Source: Epiperipatus broadwayi (lineage: Eukaryota; Onychophora; Udeonychophora; Euonychophora; Peripatidae). Taken from it: a stretch of 64,000 nucleotides of DNA. Below, in pieces: positions 23,846-34,789 of the stretch; position 1 is the stretch's first letter, and every line of letters starts with the position of its first letter. The notes beneath the pieces are model-generated. The model was given only the letters and a program-made list of their open reading frames with translations, was not told the DNA's origin and did no database searches. The position numbers and the translations under genes were made by a program. The stretch covers positions 1 to 64,000 of the forward strand of contig JAQFVV010013369.1 of the NCBI GenBank assembly GCA_028023455.1, given 5' to 3'.

Positions 23846-24613
23846 AAATATTTTTGTGGATTTAACAGGATATAATCATTGGAAATTAAGGAAGTATATC
23901 TATACAAACAACCAGAGACACATTTGATTTTAATGTTGAAACTCAGGACTATAAAGGTTATTATAGGTTAATAGAGAAAACTTGAATACTCTGAAAACTG
24001 TCAATTGTAATTGACGGTTTCTGACAACATCAGTAGTATAGTTATCTTTGGTTGTTTATTAGATATAATCCCTTAATTTTCACTGTGTGTGTATATGTAT
24101 GTGTGTAATAACTCCTAATAATATATTTTATCTTAAAAACATTTTATTACAGCAATTTACCATATAAAGTTCAAATTCTATCTCTAATTAACTACTATAG
24201 TCTTTTATGTAAAAATCTTATATACTTTTTAATCCACAACTTATTCTTGCACTCACAAACATACAATTATAGACATTGCGGGGAAAATTCATATATAAAT
24301 TTTTATTTAAATCGAATAAAAAAGTTTCTGTAGCTCACGTGTGCTTGGAGGACATCACAATGTTCATCTAATATGATGGAAATGTTTTTTTTTCTTATCT
24401 AACACTTTTACAATTCCATGACAGTCCATAAGTTTTTACAGGAATTCTAAAGTGATAAGTTGCAGAGTTTAGAAAGCATTCGACTAAAAAGTTTTTGAAA
24501 TATAAGAGATCTTCTGAAAAACCGAGTATTTAAATAATTTTTCGTTTAAGTTCGCTTGAAATTTTGCAATTAAATGCTTTCTGAAAAGAATAGAAAACTT
24601 TGTCAAAGATTAA

Positions 24614-24685
24614 GCGTTGATGGCCTAGCAGTTAGCATAGCTGCCTTCCAAACAGCTGGCCTAGGTTTGCTTCCTGGGCAACACA
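24614..24685 (+). tRNA. tRNA-Gly(UCC)-like sequence, probably a pseudogene or SINE head
   Basis: 72 nt that follow a canonical Gly-UCC tRNA: acceptor GCGTTG (24614-24619) pairing with CAACAC (24679-24684, one mismatch), D-arm region CCTAGCAGTTAGCATA, anticodon arm CTGCC-TTCCAAA-CAGC with anticodon TCC, then TAGGTTTGCTTCCTG. The T-loop has GTTTGCTTC instead of GTTCGATTC, and no T4 terminator follows at once, so activity is doubtful. It lies antisense just beyond the NCKX stop codon, probably within the 3' UTR region. Confidence 0.6.
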
Positions 24686-24779
24686 TTTGACATATGAAAA
24701 AAAAGATTGATATTGTATTGCCACAATGCCATTTAAAAGTTCTTTCCGGCAGGAAAAAATAAATACAGGTATCACTGCA

Positions 24780-24979
24780 TTAAAAGTCACTCGGACATTC
24801 TGGTACATTTTTAAAACCAAAAATATTCATTTCATAAAGACAGGCTAATATAGTAAATAAAACATATACCACCATTAATATAATACCAAGTCGTCGGTCC
24901 AGCCTCCATTTATTCAAATGTGTGATGATGAGCAACAATGCTACACTGGATAGAAGAGTTATGGCACAGTAAGTCAAAC
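24780..24979 (-). CDS. NCKX (SLC24) Na+/Ca2+,K+ exchanger, terminal coding exon
   Basis: Last coding exon of a K+-dependent Na+/Ca2+ exchanger, a multi-pass membrane antiporter that exports Ca2+ and K+ in exchange for Na+. On the minus strand the acceptor reads TTTATAG|GTTTGAC; the first two bases complete a Gly codon with the upstream exon, and the frame runs 66 codons to TAA at 24780-24782. It encodes a hydrophobic helix (YCAITLLSSVALLLIITHL), the family signature loop HLNKWRLDRRLGI, a last helix (IILMVVYVLFTILACL) and a tail with EMNIFGFKNVPEC, matching the usual NCKX C-terminus. Candidate poly(A) signals on the minus strand lie at 24302-24307 and 24143-24148. The acceptor directly follows a TA/TG-rich microsatellite. 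Family assignment is strong; the paralogue is not resolved. Confidence 0.93.
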
Positions 24980-24989
24980 CTATAAATAC

Positions 24990-25110
24990 ACACACATATA
25001 TATATATTATAAAATAATTAAGGTAAAAATATATTAAGAGACAACATACTGTATGTACACATGTGTGTTTACACACACATGCACACACACATACACACAC
25101 ATATATATAT
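24990..25110. repeat. (CA)n/(TA)n microsatellite by the last-exon acceptor
   Basis: CACACACATATATATATATTAT at about 24989-25010 and CA-rich runs at 25055-25110. On the minus strand these form a TG/TA-rich tract ending about 10 nt before the 3' splice site of the final exon. Confidence 0.85.
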
Positions 25111-25282
25111 CACATCACCATATCTAATGCTTAAATAATTGAATAGAATATTAGCAATCTGTTGCCAAAGCCCTATTACAAGTAGGTAGAAAATGGATTG
25201 CTACCTGATTGTAATGTTAATTTTCTGTCAGATGGTTAGTATTCAACTGGTTTTTTTAAGCATGAGCTATGGTGATGTTATT
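25109..25282. mobile_element. MITE with about 30-bp TIRs (family M1), copy 1
   Basis: Left end CACATCACCATATCTAATGC TTAAA, right end complement AACATCACCATAGCTCATGC TTAAA. No coding content. The second copy at 27222-27374 shares the ends and the ATAGAATATTAGCA/ATAGAATATTGCAGCA interior. Both lie in the same NCKX intron region. Confidence 0.65.
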
Positions 25283-25555
25283 TACATATGATAATCAGGT
25301 AACTATTAGCATTTACGAGTTAAATAAGAATATAAAAGACCTAGAAAGAGACCATGTGTGAGATGGATGGATGAAATAAAGAAATCTGCTGGTGTGATGT
25401 GGAAAAGAGAGACGAGTGTTCAGAAAAAGTGGATTAAACTTAGAGAGATATTCATCTTGCAGTGGATCAATATTGGTTAAAAATGTTGATGATGTATATT
25501 TGATTTAAAACAACACTATATCATTCTGCAATAAATTTTAAAAACTAATTAAAAT

Positions 25556-26105
25556 AAATAACCAAATGACTTTATTGTTTAGGATTTCATATAAGAGTTT
25601 GAGTGCCAGAAGGGCCAGAACTGGAATTAATTCAAGATCTTTATGCTTGAGAGTCTGATACTCTGCCACTGAACTAAGTCATGCAGACTAAAAATGAATA
25701 ATCAAATGGATTTATTTTTCAGGATTTCATAAGAAGTTTGAATACCAAAAGGGCCAGAACTGAAATTGATTCAAGATCTTTATGCTTGAGAGTTTGATAT
25801 TCTGCCATTGCAATAAGTCATGCAGGCTAAAAATGAAGAATCAAATGGCTTTATTGTTCAGAATTTCATAAGGAATTTGAGTGCCAGAAGATTCAGGACT
25901 GGAGCAAATTCAAGGCCCTTGCACTTCCATATTTAATATCATACCACTGCACTAAAACATATAAATAAAAACAAATAATCAAACAGCTTTTATTGCTCAG
26001 GATTTCTTAAGAGGTTTGAATGCCAGAAGGTCTAGAAGTGGAACCAATCCATGGATTTTACATTCCAGAGTATGGCCCACTTTCATTGCATTATATCACA
26101 CAGAG
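25556..26105 (-). repeat. Tandem array of four tRNA-like units, about 140 bp each
   Basis: The block TTTATTGTTCAGGATTTCATA recurs at about 25567, 25708, 25848 and 25986. On minus each unit contains a tRNA-like stretch: ATGACTTAGTTCAGTGGCAG (A-box-like TTAGTTCAGTGG), then AGTATCAGACTCTCAAGCAT and TTGAATTAATTCC (decayed B box). Units diverge progressively. It looks like a tandemly multiplied tRNA-derived SINE. Confidence 0.7.
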
Positions 26106-26229
26106 CATCTTTGCTTACTGAATAAATATAATAATAATAATCATATAGAAGTCAACTGATTATCACCAAAGTGGGATGTTGATTTCATAGTTGCATTTTT
26201 CAAATGTAAATTAATTACTGTTTGAGTAA

Positions 26230-26712
26230 TTTTTTTTTCTCAATGATGAAAGTTTATTCATCAAAAAAAAACAGATACAAATACAGTTAAAAAAGATTTA
26301 CAAAGGGGTGATTACATGGTAAAATGAAAATTCAGGAGCAACATGGTGAGAGGGAAAGGATACATATGAAAAGGGAATGGGAAATGGAAAGGGTGTGTAG
26401 TCCAGGCCAAGAAAAGTCTTTGGTTGCCAAGTCCGAGATGCACGTCTTCATTGAGTGAGTGACCACATGGGTCACAAGCATTTAAATGTTTAAGTCCTGT
26501 GACAGAGGCTGAGAGGATGGGAGTTGTAGGATTGCCCAAGTGAATGTGAGGAGTGGAGGTGGGGCTAGTTTGGTATCTCTGGTTTTGAGAGAGTGAATTA
26601 GGTCCAATAGCTTTGATTCACTGAGTGTACTCTCTGGTCAAAAATAATGGCACATCGGAGCAGCCAGAGTGCATAGATGAGGAAAACTGATAGTCTGATA
26701 GTTGTAGTTTGA
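26230..26712 (-). mobile_element. LINE 3' end with poly(A) tail, related to the LINE at 2007-4611
   Basis: On minus the segment encodes IRLSVFLIYALWLLRCAIIF, closely like IRLSIFVLYSIWIVRC near the C-terminus of the LINE at 2383-4407. A 3' UTR follows with AATAAA (26253-26258) and an A9 tail (26230-26238). 5'-truncated to about 480 bp. No clear target duplication was found. Confidence 0.65.
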
Positions 26713-27016
26713 GTAATTAGAATACTAAATGACATGGTTGGCAAGATTCAAAATAAAGAAAATAAGTGAGGACATGATGTCTTAATAATCATTTTACTGC
26801 ATACAATAGCAGGCAATATACATGTCCGTAGGGATACATCTTGTATCACTATTGGATTGACTTATTAATAACATTAATTAAAAGTTGTAATTAGTTAGTT
26901 GTTTTTTTTTTTTTAAAAAAAATATATTCATTAAACGATTTTAATATTACAAATTTATAATTTAATAATTAATACAAATTTAGTGTATAATTAACTCAAT
27001 ACAAAAAATGACTTAC

Positions 27017-27148
27017 CTTCACTTCTTACAGTTATAAAATTATTTGAACCTATAACTAAAGATTGAATTAGCCAAGGAAGACCAAGACACAATAAAATAT
27101 CAAAGACATTACTCCCAATAGCATGAGATACTGACATATTGCCCAAAC
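27017..27148 (-). CDS. NCKX (SLC24) exchanger, internal exon with second half of alpha-2 repeat
   Basis: 132-nt internal exon, acceptor TTTCAG|GTTTGGG and strong donor GAAG|GTAAGT. Phase 1 at both ends, so it joins in frame to exons 35374-35475 and 24780-24979. It encodes LGNMSVSHAIGSNVFDILL, then CLGLPWLIQSLVIGSNNF. This is the second half of the alpha-2 repeat; the GSNVFD aspartate belongs to the residues that family studies implicate in cation/K+ binding. The intron to the next exon is about 2.0 kb and holds a MITE, a tRNA-like tandem array and a LINE 3' end. No disruption is seen, so the gene looks functional here. Confidence 0.93.
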
Positions 27149-27221
27149 CTGAAATATATATATGTAATAATCAGTGATTGTCAAGTAATTTGCATTTAAC
27201 CAATCTGATTTATATATATAA

Positions 27222-27374
27222 ATCACATCACCACAGCCAACATACTTAAACAAAACAATAGAATATTGCAGCAATTGGTTGTCAAGGCAACACTACAACT
27301 AGGAAGGGTTGCCTTGACAGTAGATTGCTTAAATTTTTATTAGTCTGTTTAGTGTGAAGGCTGTGATGATATAA
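27222..27374. mobile_element. MITE family M1, copy 2
   Basis: Ends CACATCACCACAGCCAACAT and (complement) TATCATCACAGCCTTCACAC. The centre holds TTGTCAAGGCAACACTACAA and its partial inverse GGGTTGCCTTGACAG, giving an inner stem. It lies about 75 bp upstream of the exon at 27017-27148. Confidence 0.55.
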
Positions 27375-28129
27375 TTTACATATAATAAATTAACAGTGGA
27401 CACTTTATAGTCTCTATAGATAAATACATGAAAGCAGTCAACACTTAATCAATACTAATGTCATTAACAATCAGCAATCTCAATCTGTTGTCAGGGCAAC
27501 CTTCATAAAATACTTTAATGTCAATTTACACATTAGCAAGTTAACAAAATTGTAAAATGTTAATATATATATATACTATACCCTCTGCAAATGAGGATCT
27601 TTTGTATGAGGATTTTCAATAAAAATCATCATCAGTTTGTATCCACTTTACAGTTAATAATCTTCAAAAAAGGTTTGAATTATTTTTTTTTTAAAAAAAA
27701 AGTCATCCATTTTTTTAAAAACAGAAGGCCATTTTGTAAACTATTGATGTCACAAAATGCTGACATCATCAAACAAAGTTTATTTTCAAAGATAAAATGA
27801 TTAAGTTGAAACACCTTTTCCCAAAATGGTACTGTGAAAAATGTCTTCATTCTATAATTAACATTTAGATGTTATACAATAATAACTTGCAATTATAATA
27901 AGTAAAAAGATCTCTTTACTGACATAATTTTGATTTAGCACCCACATACTGTGGTCTGTGAAAAGATTTTTGATCCACTGTAGAAAAGACAAATTTCATC
28001 ACAAATTTAAACAATCTTTGGTGCTATTGGCATATGTACTACATTGCATATCAGATAGAGTCACCAAAGTTATATTGAAGATGTTATATGATAAATTTAA
28101 AAATTTTCAAAACAAAGTACAGGTGTTAG

Positions 28130-28770
28130 ATGTGATATATTGAACTATTTCCATCATCTATGAGTGAAAGTTGAATGTATAAAAAATTTTAAACTTTATT
28201 TAAACTTTTCAAATACAAACAAATTGTTAGTAATAGCACACAAAGAGACAACACACGTTACTAATTACATGTTTTGAATTGTATTATTCTCCTCTTCTTC
28301 CGGTGTTGCTTGTCTGATATGCACAGTGAATTAACAATAGAAGTTGAACTCACATCTTTAGATTCTTGAATATCAAATTTAAGGCAAATGCTCTAACCAA
28401 CTGAGCTATTTTGTCAAAGGCAGCTCAGTTAGTTAGATTATTTGCCTTAAATTCAATATTCAAGAATCTAAAGGTGCGAGTTCAACTTCTATGTGAATAC
28501 TGTCACTATGCATATCAGGCTGCAACATCTAAAGAAGAGTGGAGAATAATACTACTTGAAACATTGTGTAATTACTAGTGTTGTCTATTTGTGTGTTATT
28601 ACAAACAACTTATTTGTATTTGAAAAGTTTAAATAAAGTTAAATTATCAAAAAACAAAAAGTTTAAATAAAGTTTAAAATTTTCTATACATACAACATTC
28701 ATTCATAGATGATGGAAATAGTCTAATATATCACACCTAATAATATACCATCATCACAAACTATCAGGCA
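28130..28770. mobile_element. Two S1 SINEs in head-to-head inverted orientation
   Basis: Left copy on minus (about 28130-28409), right copy on plus (about 28424-28770), with tRNA-like heads facing each other across about 14 bp (ATTTTGTCAAAGGC). Shared in order: AGCTCAGTT-GTTAGA, TTCAATATTCAAGAATCTAA, GAGTTCAACTTCTAT (B-box area), GAAGAGTGGAGAATAATAC, ACATTGTG, TTTAAATAAAGTT, GATGATGGAAATAGTC. The same family as 10372-10672. It forms a palindrome of about 300-bp arms in the NCKX intron. Confidence 0.75.
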
Positions 28771-29659
28771 AATACAAAGTACAGGTGTAATTTTTTTATC
28801 TGTAATAAGACTAATCAACTTTATTTTGAATTTCGGAACCAGTAACATTTAAATATAGTGGATAACCATAACCTGGATATCAAATTATTGGAAAATCAAC
28901 TACAAGATGTTGTATTTAATAGTTTTAAAGTCAAACAATGTGCAGATAATAAGTGATTAACTGGGATAAATACAGATATTGGTCATGGGTGCGAAGGATT
29001 TGCACTGGAAGAAATGAGGACCTATGCAACCTTTGTGCTAGCAGTTTGTCATTGCAAATTAAAAACCAAAGCAAAGTTGATTGTTATTGTACTTTGTGAT
29101 CGATAGAGGGCATCATTTTTCAGAATGGCTTCCCTACATTGCTTGACTTATTATTACACTAATGAATTCAGAGAAGATTGCCAAAAGACTAAAAATGGAA
29201 GATGATTGTGCCATTTGTTTGGCACTATTAACCAAGATATATTGTTGGTCCTTGACAAATTATCCAAAAATACTTCTATTGTGCAAAGAAAGGAATGACA
29301 GAATAGAAAATCAAAGATACATGGTTTATTACACAAAATGAATACGTAATAAATCAAAACGCCAATAGCATTAAAATTAACAAACAATGGATCTCTTAAA
29401 TTCTTATTGTTGACAACTATGATTACGATGCTTAAAACATCAAAGTATATTCAGTCTATTTAATTTGTTTTATTCGCTGTTAATATTAATAATAATGGAA
29501 GAATATCAGAATATATATACTCTTAATCAATTGAATTATATGTCACTTGAAATAATAGACAACTGGTTTGTATGCAATTTAATTTAATATCATCAAATTG
29601 ATTTTCGTTCATAAATGAACCATCTCAAGATGCTATTTTTCAAATTAATCATATGGCAA

Positions 29660-30283
29660 TAAATGTTCTACAGCTTTATACACTCTCTAGTGGTCATCAT
29701 TAGAACTAAATCCATGAAATAATAAAAAAAATATTATTACTTTTATAAATTTACACATATGTATACATCCATTATACATTTTCTTATTAATCTTTTTCTT
29801 TCTTATACTTACTATTTATTATCAAATAAACAACTCCCCTCTTATCCTATCAATACATATACCTTCATATATATAATACAGCTTCTTATTTTTTAGCATT
29901 AACAATTTCCCTCCCAATTTGATCAAACCATTGGCCATATTAATATATATATACACCCATTATACATTCTCTTGTTCATATTTTTTCTACCTTATAACTA
30001 CTATCTGTCAACCAACAAACAATGCCTGTATTATATTATCAATACATATACATACCTATACATTCTTACACATTACAGCTTCCAATTACCTAACAATGAT
30101 TACTTACCTCCCAATTTTATCAAACCATTGACCATATTAAAGCATTTATCTATGTTTCTTGTATATATAGTGTTTCTCAATATTTTCTTTTTTTAAAATG
30201 TTTACTATACTTTATTACCTTTATATTTTGGGTTTATTTCTAATGATGACCACTAGAGAGTGTATAAAACTGTAGAACGTTTA
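29660..30283. mobile_element. Non-autonomous DNA transposon, 51-bp TIRs, 0.62 kb
   Basis: Left TIR 29660-29710 (TAAATGTTCTACAGCTTTAT ACACTCTCTAGTGGTCATCA) and right TIR 30233-30283 are reverse complements with about 3 mismatches. The inside is a tandem duplication of about 185 bp (29757-29940 and 29945-30140) marked by CCATTATACATT, ATCAATACATATAC, TACAGCTTC and CTCCCAATTT. The target duplication is not clear. Superfamily unknown. Confidence 0.8.
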
Positions 30284-30546
30284 TGATGGTTAATACTGGG
30301 GAAAGAGAAGACAAATAATTTTTACTGGAGGATATAAAGTTAAGTGGTGAATAGATATAGTTATTTGGGAATCATCTTGAGTAATCAGAAAAATTGCTTG
30401 GATAAATAGAAGAAAAAATTGATAAATGAAGCAAAGAAAAGAAAAGGATTGATAAAGAAATTAACAGTGTTTTCATATAATAAATATAATGTAGCTAGAA
30501 TTGATGGAAGGGAGTGGCAGTGGCAGGGTTAACATATGGCCATGAT

Positions 30547-30930
30547 ACTCCAATCTCCAACTTTTCAGCCATCCATATCATTGAAAATCTGATGATGGAA
30601 AGCTCAAATCCCATGCTGATGTCAATATTATTGCCATGCCCATGTTGACCTGAAGTCATTCTGATCCCTCATGTATAGGACCTTATCCATTTAAATACAT
30701 AGAAGAGCACCAGGTCTGTGAAGAGTGCCTGGTTTTCAAATATTTACATATGAAGCTTGCATCCTGCCCATCCCTCTTCTATGTATTTAAATAGATAAGG
30801 TCCTATACATGAGTCAGAGTGACTTCAGGTCAACATGGGCATGGCAATAATGTTGGCATCAGCATGAAATTTGGCCTTTCCATCATTAGATTTTCAATGA
30901 TATGGATGGCTGAAAAGTTGGGATTGGAGT
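30547..30930. mobile_element. Fold-back element, about 160-bp arms (family F1)
   Basis: Arms 30547-30706 and 30775-30930 are inverted repeats: ACTCCAATCTCCAACTTTTC ... TTTAAATACATAGAAGA. The roughly 68-bp loop contains CCAGGTCTGTGAAGAGTGCC. Related single arms lie at 47655-47770 and 60480-60560. Confidence 0.85.
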
Positions 30931-31084
30931 AAATTGAAGCCTGTCCATTAAAGAGTGAAGATTTGCTATCTTAATATAAACTGAGCACTGATTATATTGA
31001 AACAGTCAATCTTAGTTTAAGATTGAGCTTTATGATGTCATCTACTAACCTTGTTTAAACCCTATTTCCCATCCTGCTCTTTTG

Positions 31085-31086
<2 letters not shown>

Positions 31087-31146
<60 letters not shown>
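31087..31146. repeat. (AT)n microsatellite
   Basis: About 60 bases of pure AT repeat. Confidence 0.95.
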
Positions 31147-31149
<3 letters not shown>

Positions 31150-31386
31150 AGATATGCACTTAAAATTTATAAAGTTTAACTTTTCAATATGTATTATTGT
31201 TAATTCTTCTTTTATTAATTCTTTTCTTCACATTAAAATATATAGGTGCAATTTAGATATATATATTATAGGAGCAAAAATACTAAGAAAATATTGATTT
31301 TTTAAAAAAATATTTTATTATACTTCATTTTAAAACTTTTTCTTTTGAAATTGTTTTTTCTATTAAACTGTATATTTTTATAAAAT

Positions 31387-31615
31387 CCAAGATAGAAGAT
31401 GCAACCATTAATTGTCCAAAAATAATTAAAGGGTTGGAAATATAATATTGTTTTAGTCTTGGGAAGGAATTTTTAATTAAAGTTTTTACTTAAAATAAAA
31501 TGGGGATTAAGATTAACGATTGTACTTTTTGTTATAAACATTTTTGTCAAATCTATTTCCAATCTGGAAATAGATTTGAATATATTTTGGAATGTTATCT
31601 AACGTTTGCATTTTC
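31387..31615 (+). repeat. Dispersed repeat R2, copy 1
   Basis: Shares GAAGATGCAACCATTAA, TAATTAAAGGG, TTTTTGTCAAATCTATTTCC and GTTATCTAACG-TTGCAT with 51389-51605. Contains a short palindrome AAATCTATTTCCAATCTGGA AATAGATTT. Unknown class. Confidence 0.65.
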
Positions 31616-31619
31616 CAAA

Positions 31620-33985
31620 AAAAAAAAAAAAATGGACAAAGAAATGTAAAATTTCTATTAGATTAAAGATTTTAAGCTAGATATAAGAAATTGAAAGCAT
31701 TCCAAAAATACCTGAGCAGTATATAAAATGGGCTAAGTGAAAGAACTGTGTTGTCAAGATAAACCATGCTGATTTAAAATTTAAAAATGATTGAAGAGAA
31801 AGCTCATCACCTTCCGATCCTTGTGGGTCATTTTCTTCCACTACTGTACCATCATGCTCCTATAGAATGAAGTAAAAGCCCAATGAAGAACTTTAGAATG
31901 TTGAACAGAAGCTTGCTATCATATAAGAATTAACATGGATCTCTGAAACACTATGCATGGGTTGAGTTTGAAAAAAATGGACTGTTAAAATGGTGCAAGG
32001 TAAATTATTTCAAACCACTACCATTGAAACTAAATCTAGTTTTCCTAACTAGTCTCAAACTCTATTAAGATTTCTCCTAATGTATTATTTATTAACTTTG
32101 TATCTTACTAAAACGTAAATGTAAATTGCTCTCAAAGAATTTTATGAATCTTATTCTCTCTCTCATATGTTCTAACTTTCTTTAACTTTGGTGCAGTCAT
32201 TTATTTATATGTATTTATTACTTGATTTTATGTCTATTTTATTATTAACATGCCAATCTCAAGCAATCTGATGAGTTGAATTTCTAAAAAATTTTCTTTC
32301 TTCTTTTAAGTAAACTTTCATGAATTAAGGTTATTAATGTCCCCTTAAAACATAATGCATTATTAATTAATATGCTCGCCAGATTGTTTTTACGAGTCAG
32401 CATTTTGTTTATGTTTTAGTATAAAATTTTGTTATTTGTTTAACTTTGGGTTCTACCCCAGAGTGAATGTAGAACTTTGGCTAATTAATGCTTTGAAAGT
32501 TTAAAATGTTATTATTAAATTCTAAAAGGGTGACCTATTACTTGTTTTCTCTATAACTGCAATTTTACTTTATTTCTTCATACTCTTAAAATATCAAATG
32601 TTTAAATATCCTAGTTATCAAAATCCATGAAGATGAGATTGAATTATATTAAATAGCAGAAAAGGAGGGGGTCAAATCTTAAGTATATTTTATTAAATGA
32701 AATCTTCCCTATATATAATAGTGGCACAGCGTATTATTTATCTAAATTATGGCATTCAAACAAGGGTCATTTATTTTTAAAGCAGTAAATCTTATTCAGT
32801 GTTGTTAGTGACATTTATCCATACTGCATTACTGACATTTGGCCTTATCTTCATGATTATATATATGTGTGTGCTTCTAATCTAGGGGTTACGACAAGAT
32901 CGAACCCAAAGATTTCTTCTCATGCCTTGTCCTCTGGATAGTTGATATTTCCAGGACCACTTTCTTCATATAAAAGGCCTCCACATGGCATACCTTATTC
33001 ATATTTCTCTAAGCACTGCCCAAGAAGGGGGTCTTAGACTTCGTTTTCATCCAGAGGCACAAACTTTTTCTGTTATTTCTTTGCCACAATATCAGTACCA
33101 CCACGTCTTTGTTTATTATCCCTTTTTCTTCATGACCCAGTTTTAATGCTGTAATATTAAAATTGTGCTCTGCTTAAATATATATATATATAAAATGCCT
33201 AGTATCATTACTTTTATTAATAATTACAGTTAAATATCAGCCTTTCACGCTAATTGTGCATACGCTTTGCGAGTGCATACGCTATATAAAATAAATGCTT
33301 ATTTTATTAATAATGTTATTTCAATCTGGTTATACTATCCCATCATTGTAATTTATTTCTGAATTTAAGAGTATCTATCTGCCTTGGGGAAAATAAAGCA
33401 TTCTGTCCTTTAAATGTTAATTAAAAGAATTTTCAATAAATATTTTTGTCATATAACTAAATGTAATTTTCAAATGTGTTTTATTTATTTTCACGACCAT
33501 AATGGCATGAAAATAATTTTTATATATATATATATATAATGAATCTCGGAATGCTCCCTGAAATAATGTTAGTCACCATGTTTCAGAACCATAAATCAAA
33601 GTATCAATAGCAATTTTATGCAATCTTTTTAATAATTGATTGGCATCTTAATATCATACCCATCAAAGATGTGTGTTAATGTATATCTCTTATTTAATTA
33701 ATAAAAGAGCATATGAGAACCGTTAGCGTGAATTTCACTATGTAATTAATTCATAACGTATATAATAATTTGTTATCATATTAAACTATTTTCATTGTCT
33801 AAATTTATGCGAGTTGTTCGAATTCCTGTTTCTCCACTTCCACATGTACAACTACATATATACGCATATTTTAATTCAGTTAATATTGAGTCTCATTGTC
33901 TTCTCCTATGCTAGTGGACAGGATTTAAAATGAATTCTCATGTGCCATCATTATTTGTTATTTATTAGAGGTTTGATCTGGGGCT
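31620..33985. other. Intron sequence without recognisable gene
   Basis: AT-rich. A more GC-balanced patch at about 32885-33125 carries CATATAAAAGGCC (TATA-like) but no supported ORF. A half-copy of the GCTAATTG(C/T)GCA(G/T)ACGCT motif at about 33245-33290 resembles one arm of the fold-back at 34431-34662. Confidence 0.4.
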
Positions 33986-34100
33986 TGAGGAATGGGTTCG
34001 AATTCAGGTTGGTCCCTGACCTAAATCTCAGGCTTGACTGGGTTTGAAGTACATTTTGTGAGTGCCAGTTCATGTTAGATGGATAAACATGTTTTGACCG

Positions 34101-34285
34101 GTACAATATATACGTGTGGGAGATGATAATCTGGATCAACTGATGAGTGCTGGTTTAGCATGAAATACATATATTGGTGATTATTTATCTTTTCTATACA
34201 TGTGTTGTCATGTACATCAATTGTATGAGATAGTGTGGATAGTTGGTGGGTGCTTGAAAGTCTGAGTTCAAATCCCTATATTTAC
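34101..34285 (+). mobile_element. SINE-like repeat S2 with B-box, copy 1
   Basis: Matches 60609-60785: GATAATCTGGA-CAACTGA, GAGTGCTGGTTTAGCATGAA, ATACATATATTGGTGATTA, then GAAAGTCTGAGTTCAAATCC. GAGTTCAAATCC (34264-34275) is a good B-box and TAGTTGGTGGGTGC just before it resembles an A-box, though the spacing is short. A partial relative of its left flank is at about 54095-54185 (TTTTGACCGGTACAATATAT). Confidence 0.55.
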
Positions 34286-34430
34286 TTGAAAAATATTTAC
34301 ATTTTAAAATTAAAAACATCTAATTCTAAACACACATACAAATATATAAATAAAATGTCCGTTAATTAGAACAAAATTGTAATCATAATAAATATAATGG
34401 TGATATTTATATATACTAATTAATTACAAA

Positions 34431-34662
34431 AGAATGACAGCCTGTTAAGCTAATTGCGCAGACGCTGTGAGAATGTTATTAATAAATGAATACCTTCGAA
34501 CAACCACATGATATGCTCATTTATAAACATTTGAGTCGTAAGGTTAAGAGGATTCCTTTTTACTCTTATACAAATACTATATCATGTGGTTGTTCGAAGG
34601 TATTCATTTATTAATAACATTCTCACAGCGTCTGCGCAATTAGCTCAACAGGCTGTCATTCT
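34431..34662. mobile_element. Fold-back MITE, 84-bp arms (family F2)
   Basis: Arms 34431-34514 and 34579-34662 are reverse complements with one mismatch (CCTGTTAAGCT versus CCTGTTGAGCT). The loop is 64 bp. No ORF. High arm identity implies a recent origin or gene conversion. The inner motif CAGACGCTGTGAG recalls the CACAGCGCATGTGC arm in the element at 57243-57463. Confidence 0.92.
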
Positions 34663-34789
34663 ATTGTAATTATAATCGCACGCAAGACGTTATAAAATAA
34701 ATGTTTATTCATATACTAATTAAGTAAATAGGGCATAAATATGTAATTTATTAACATTTATATACTGTCCCTATATAAATTTATAGACA

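Noticed and set aside
24632-24820. 62-codon minus frame overlapping the last NCKX exon
   Set aside because: Different frame from the exchanger; its part beyond the stop covers the tRNA-like sequence.
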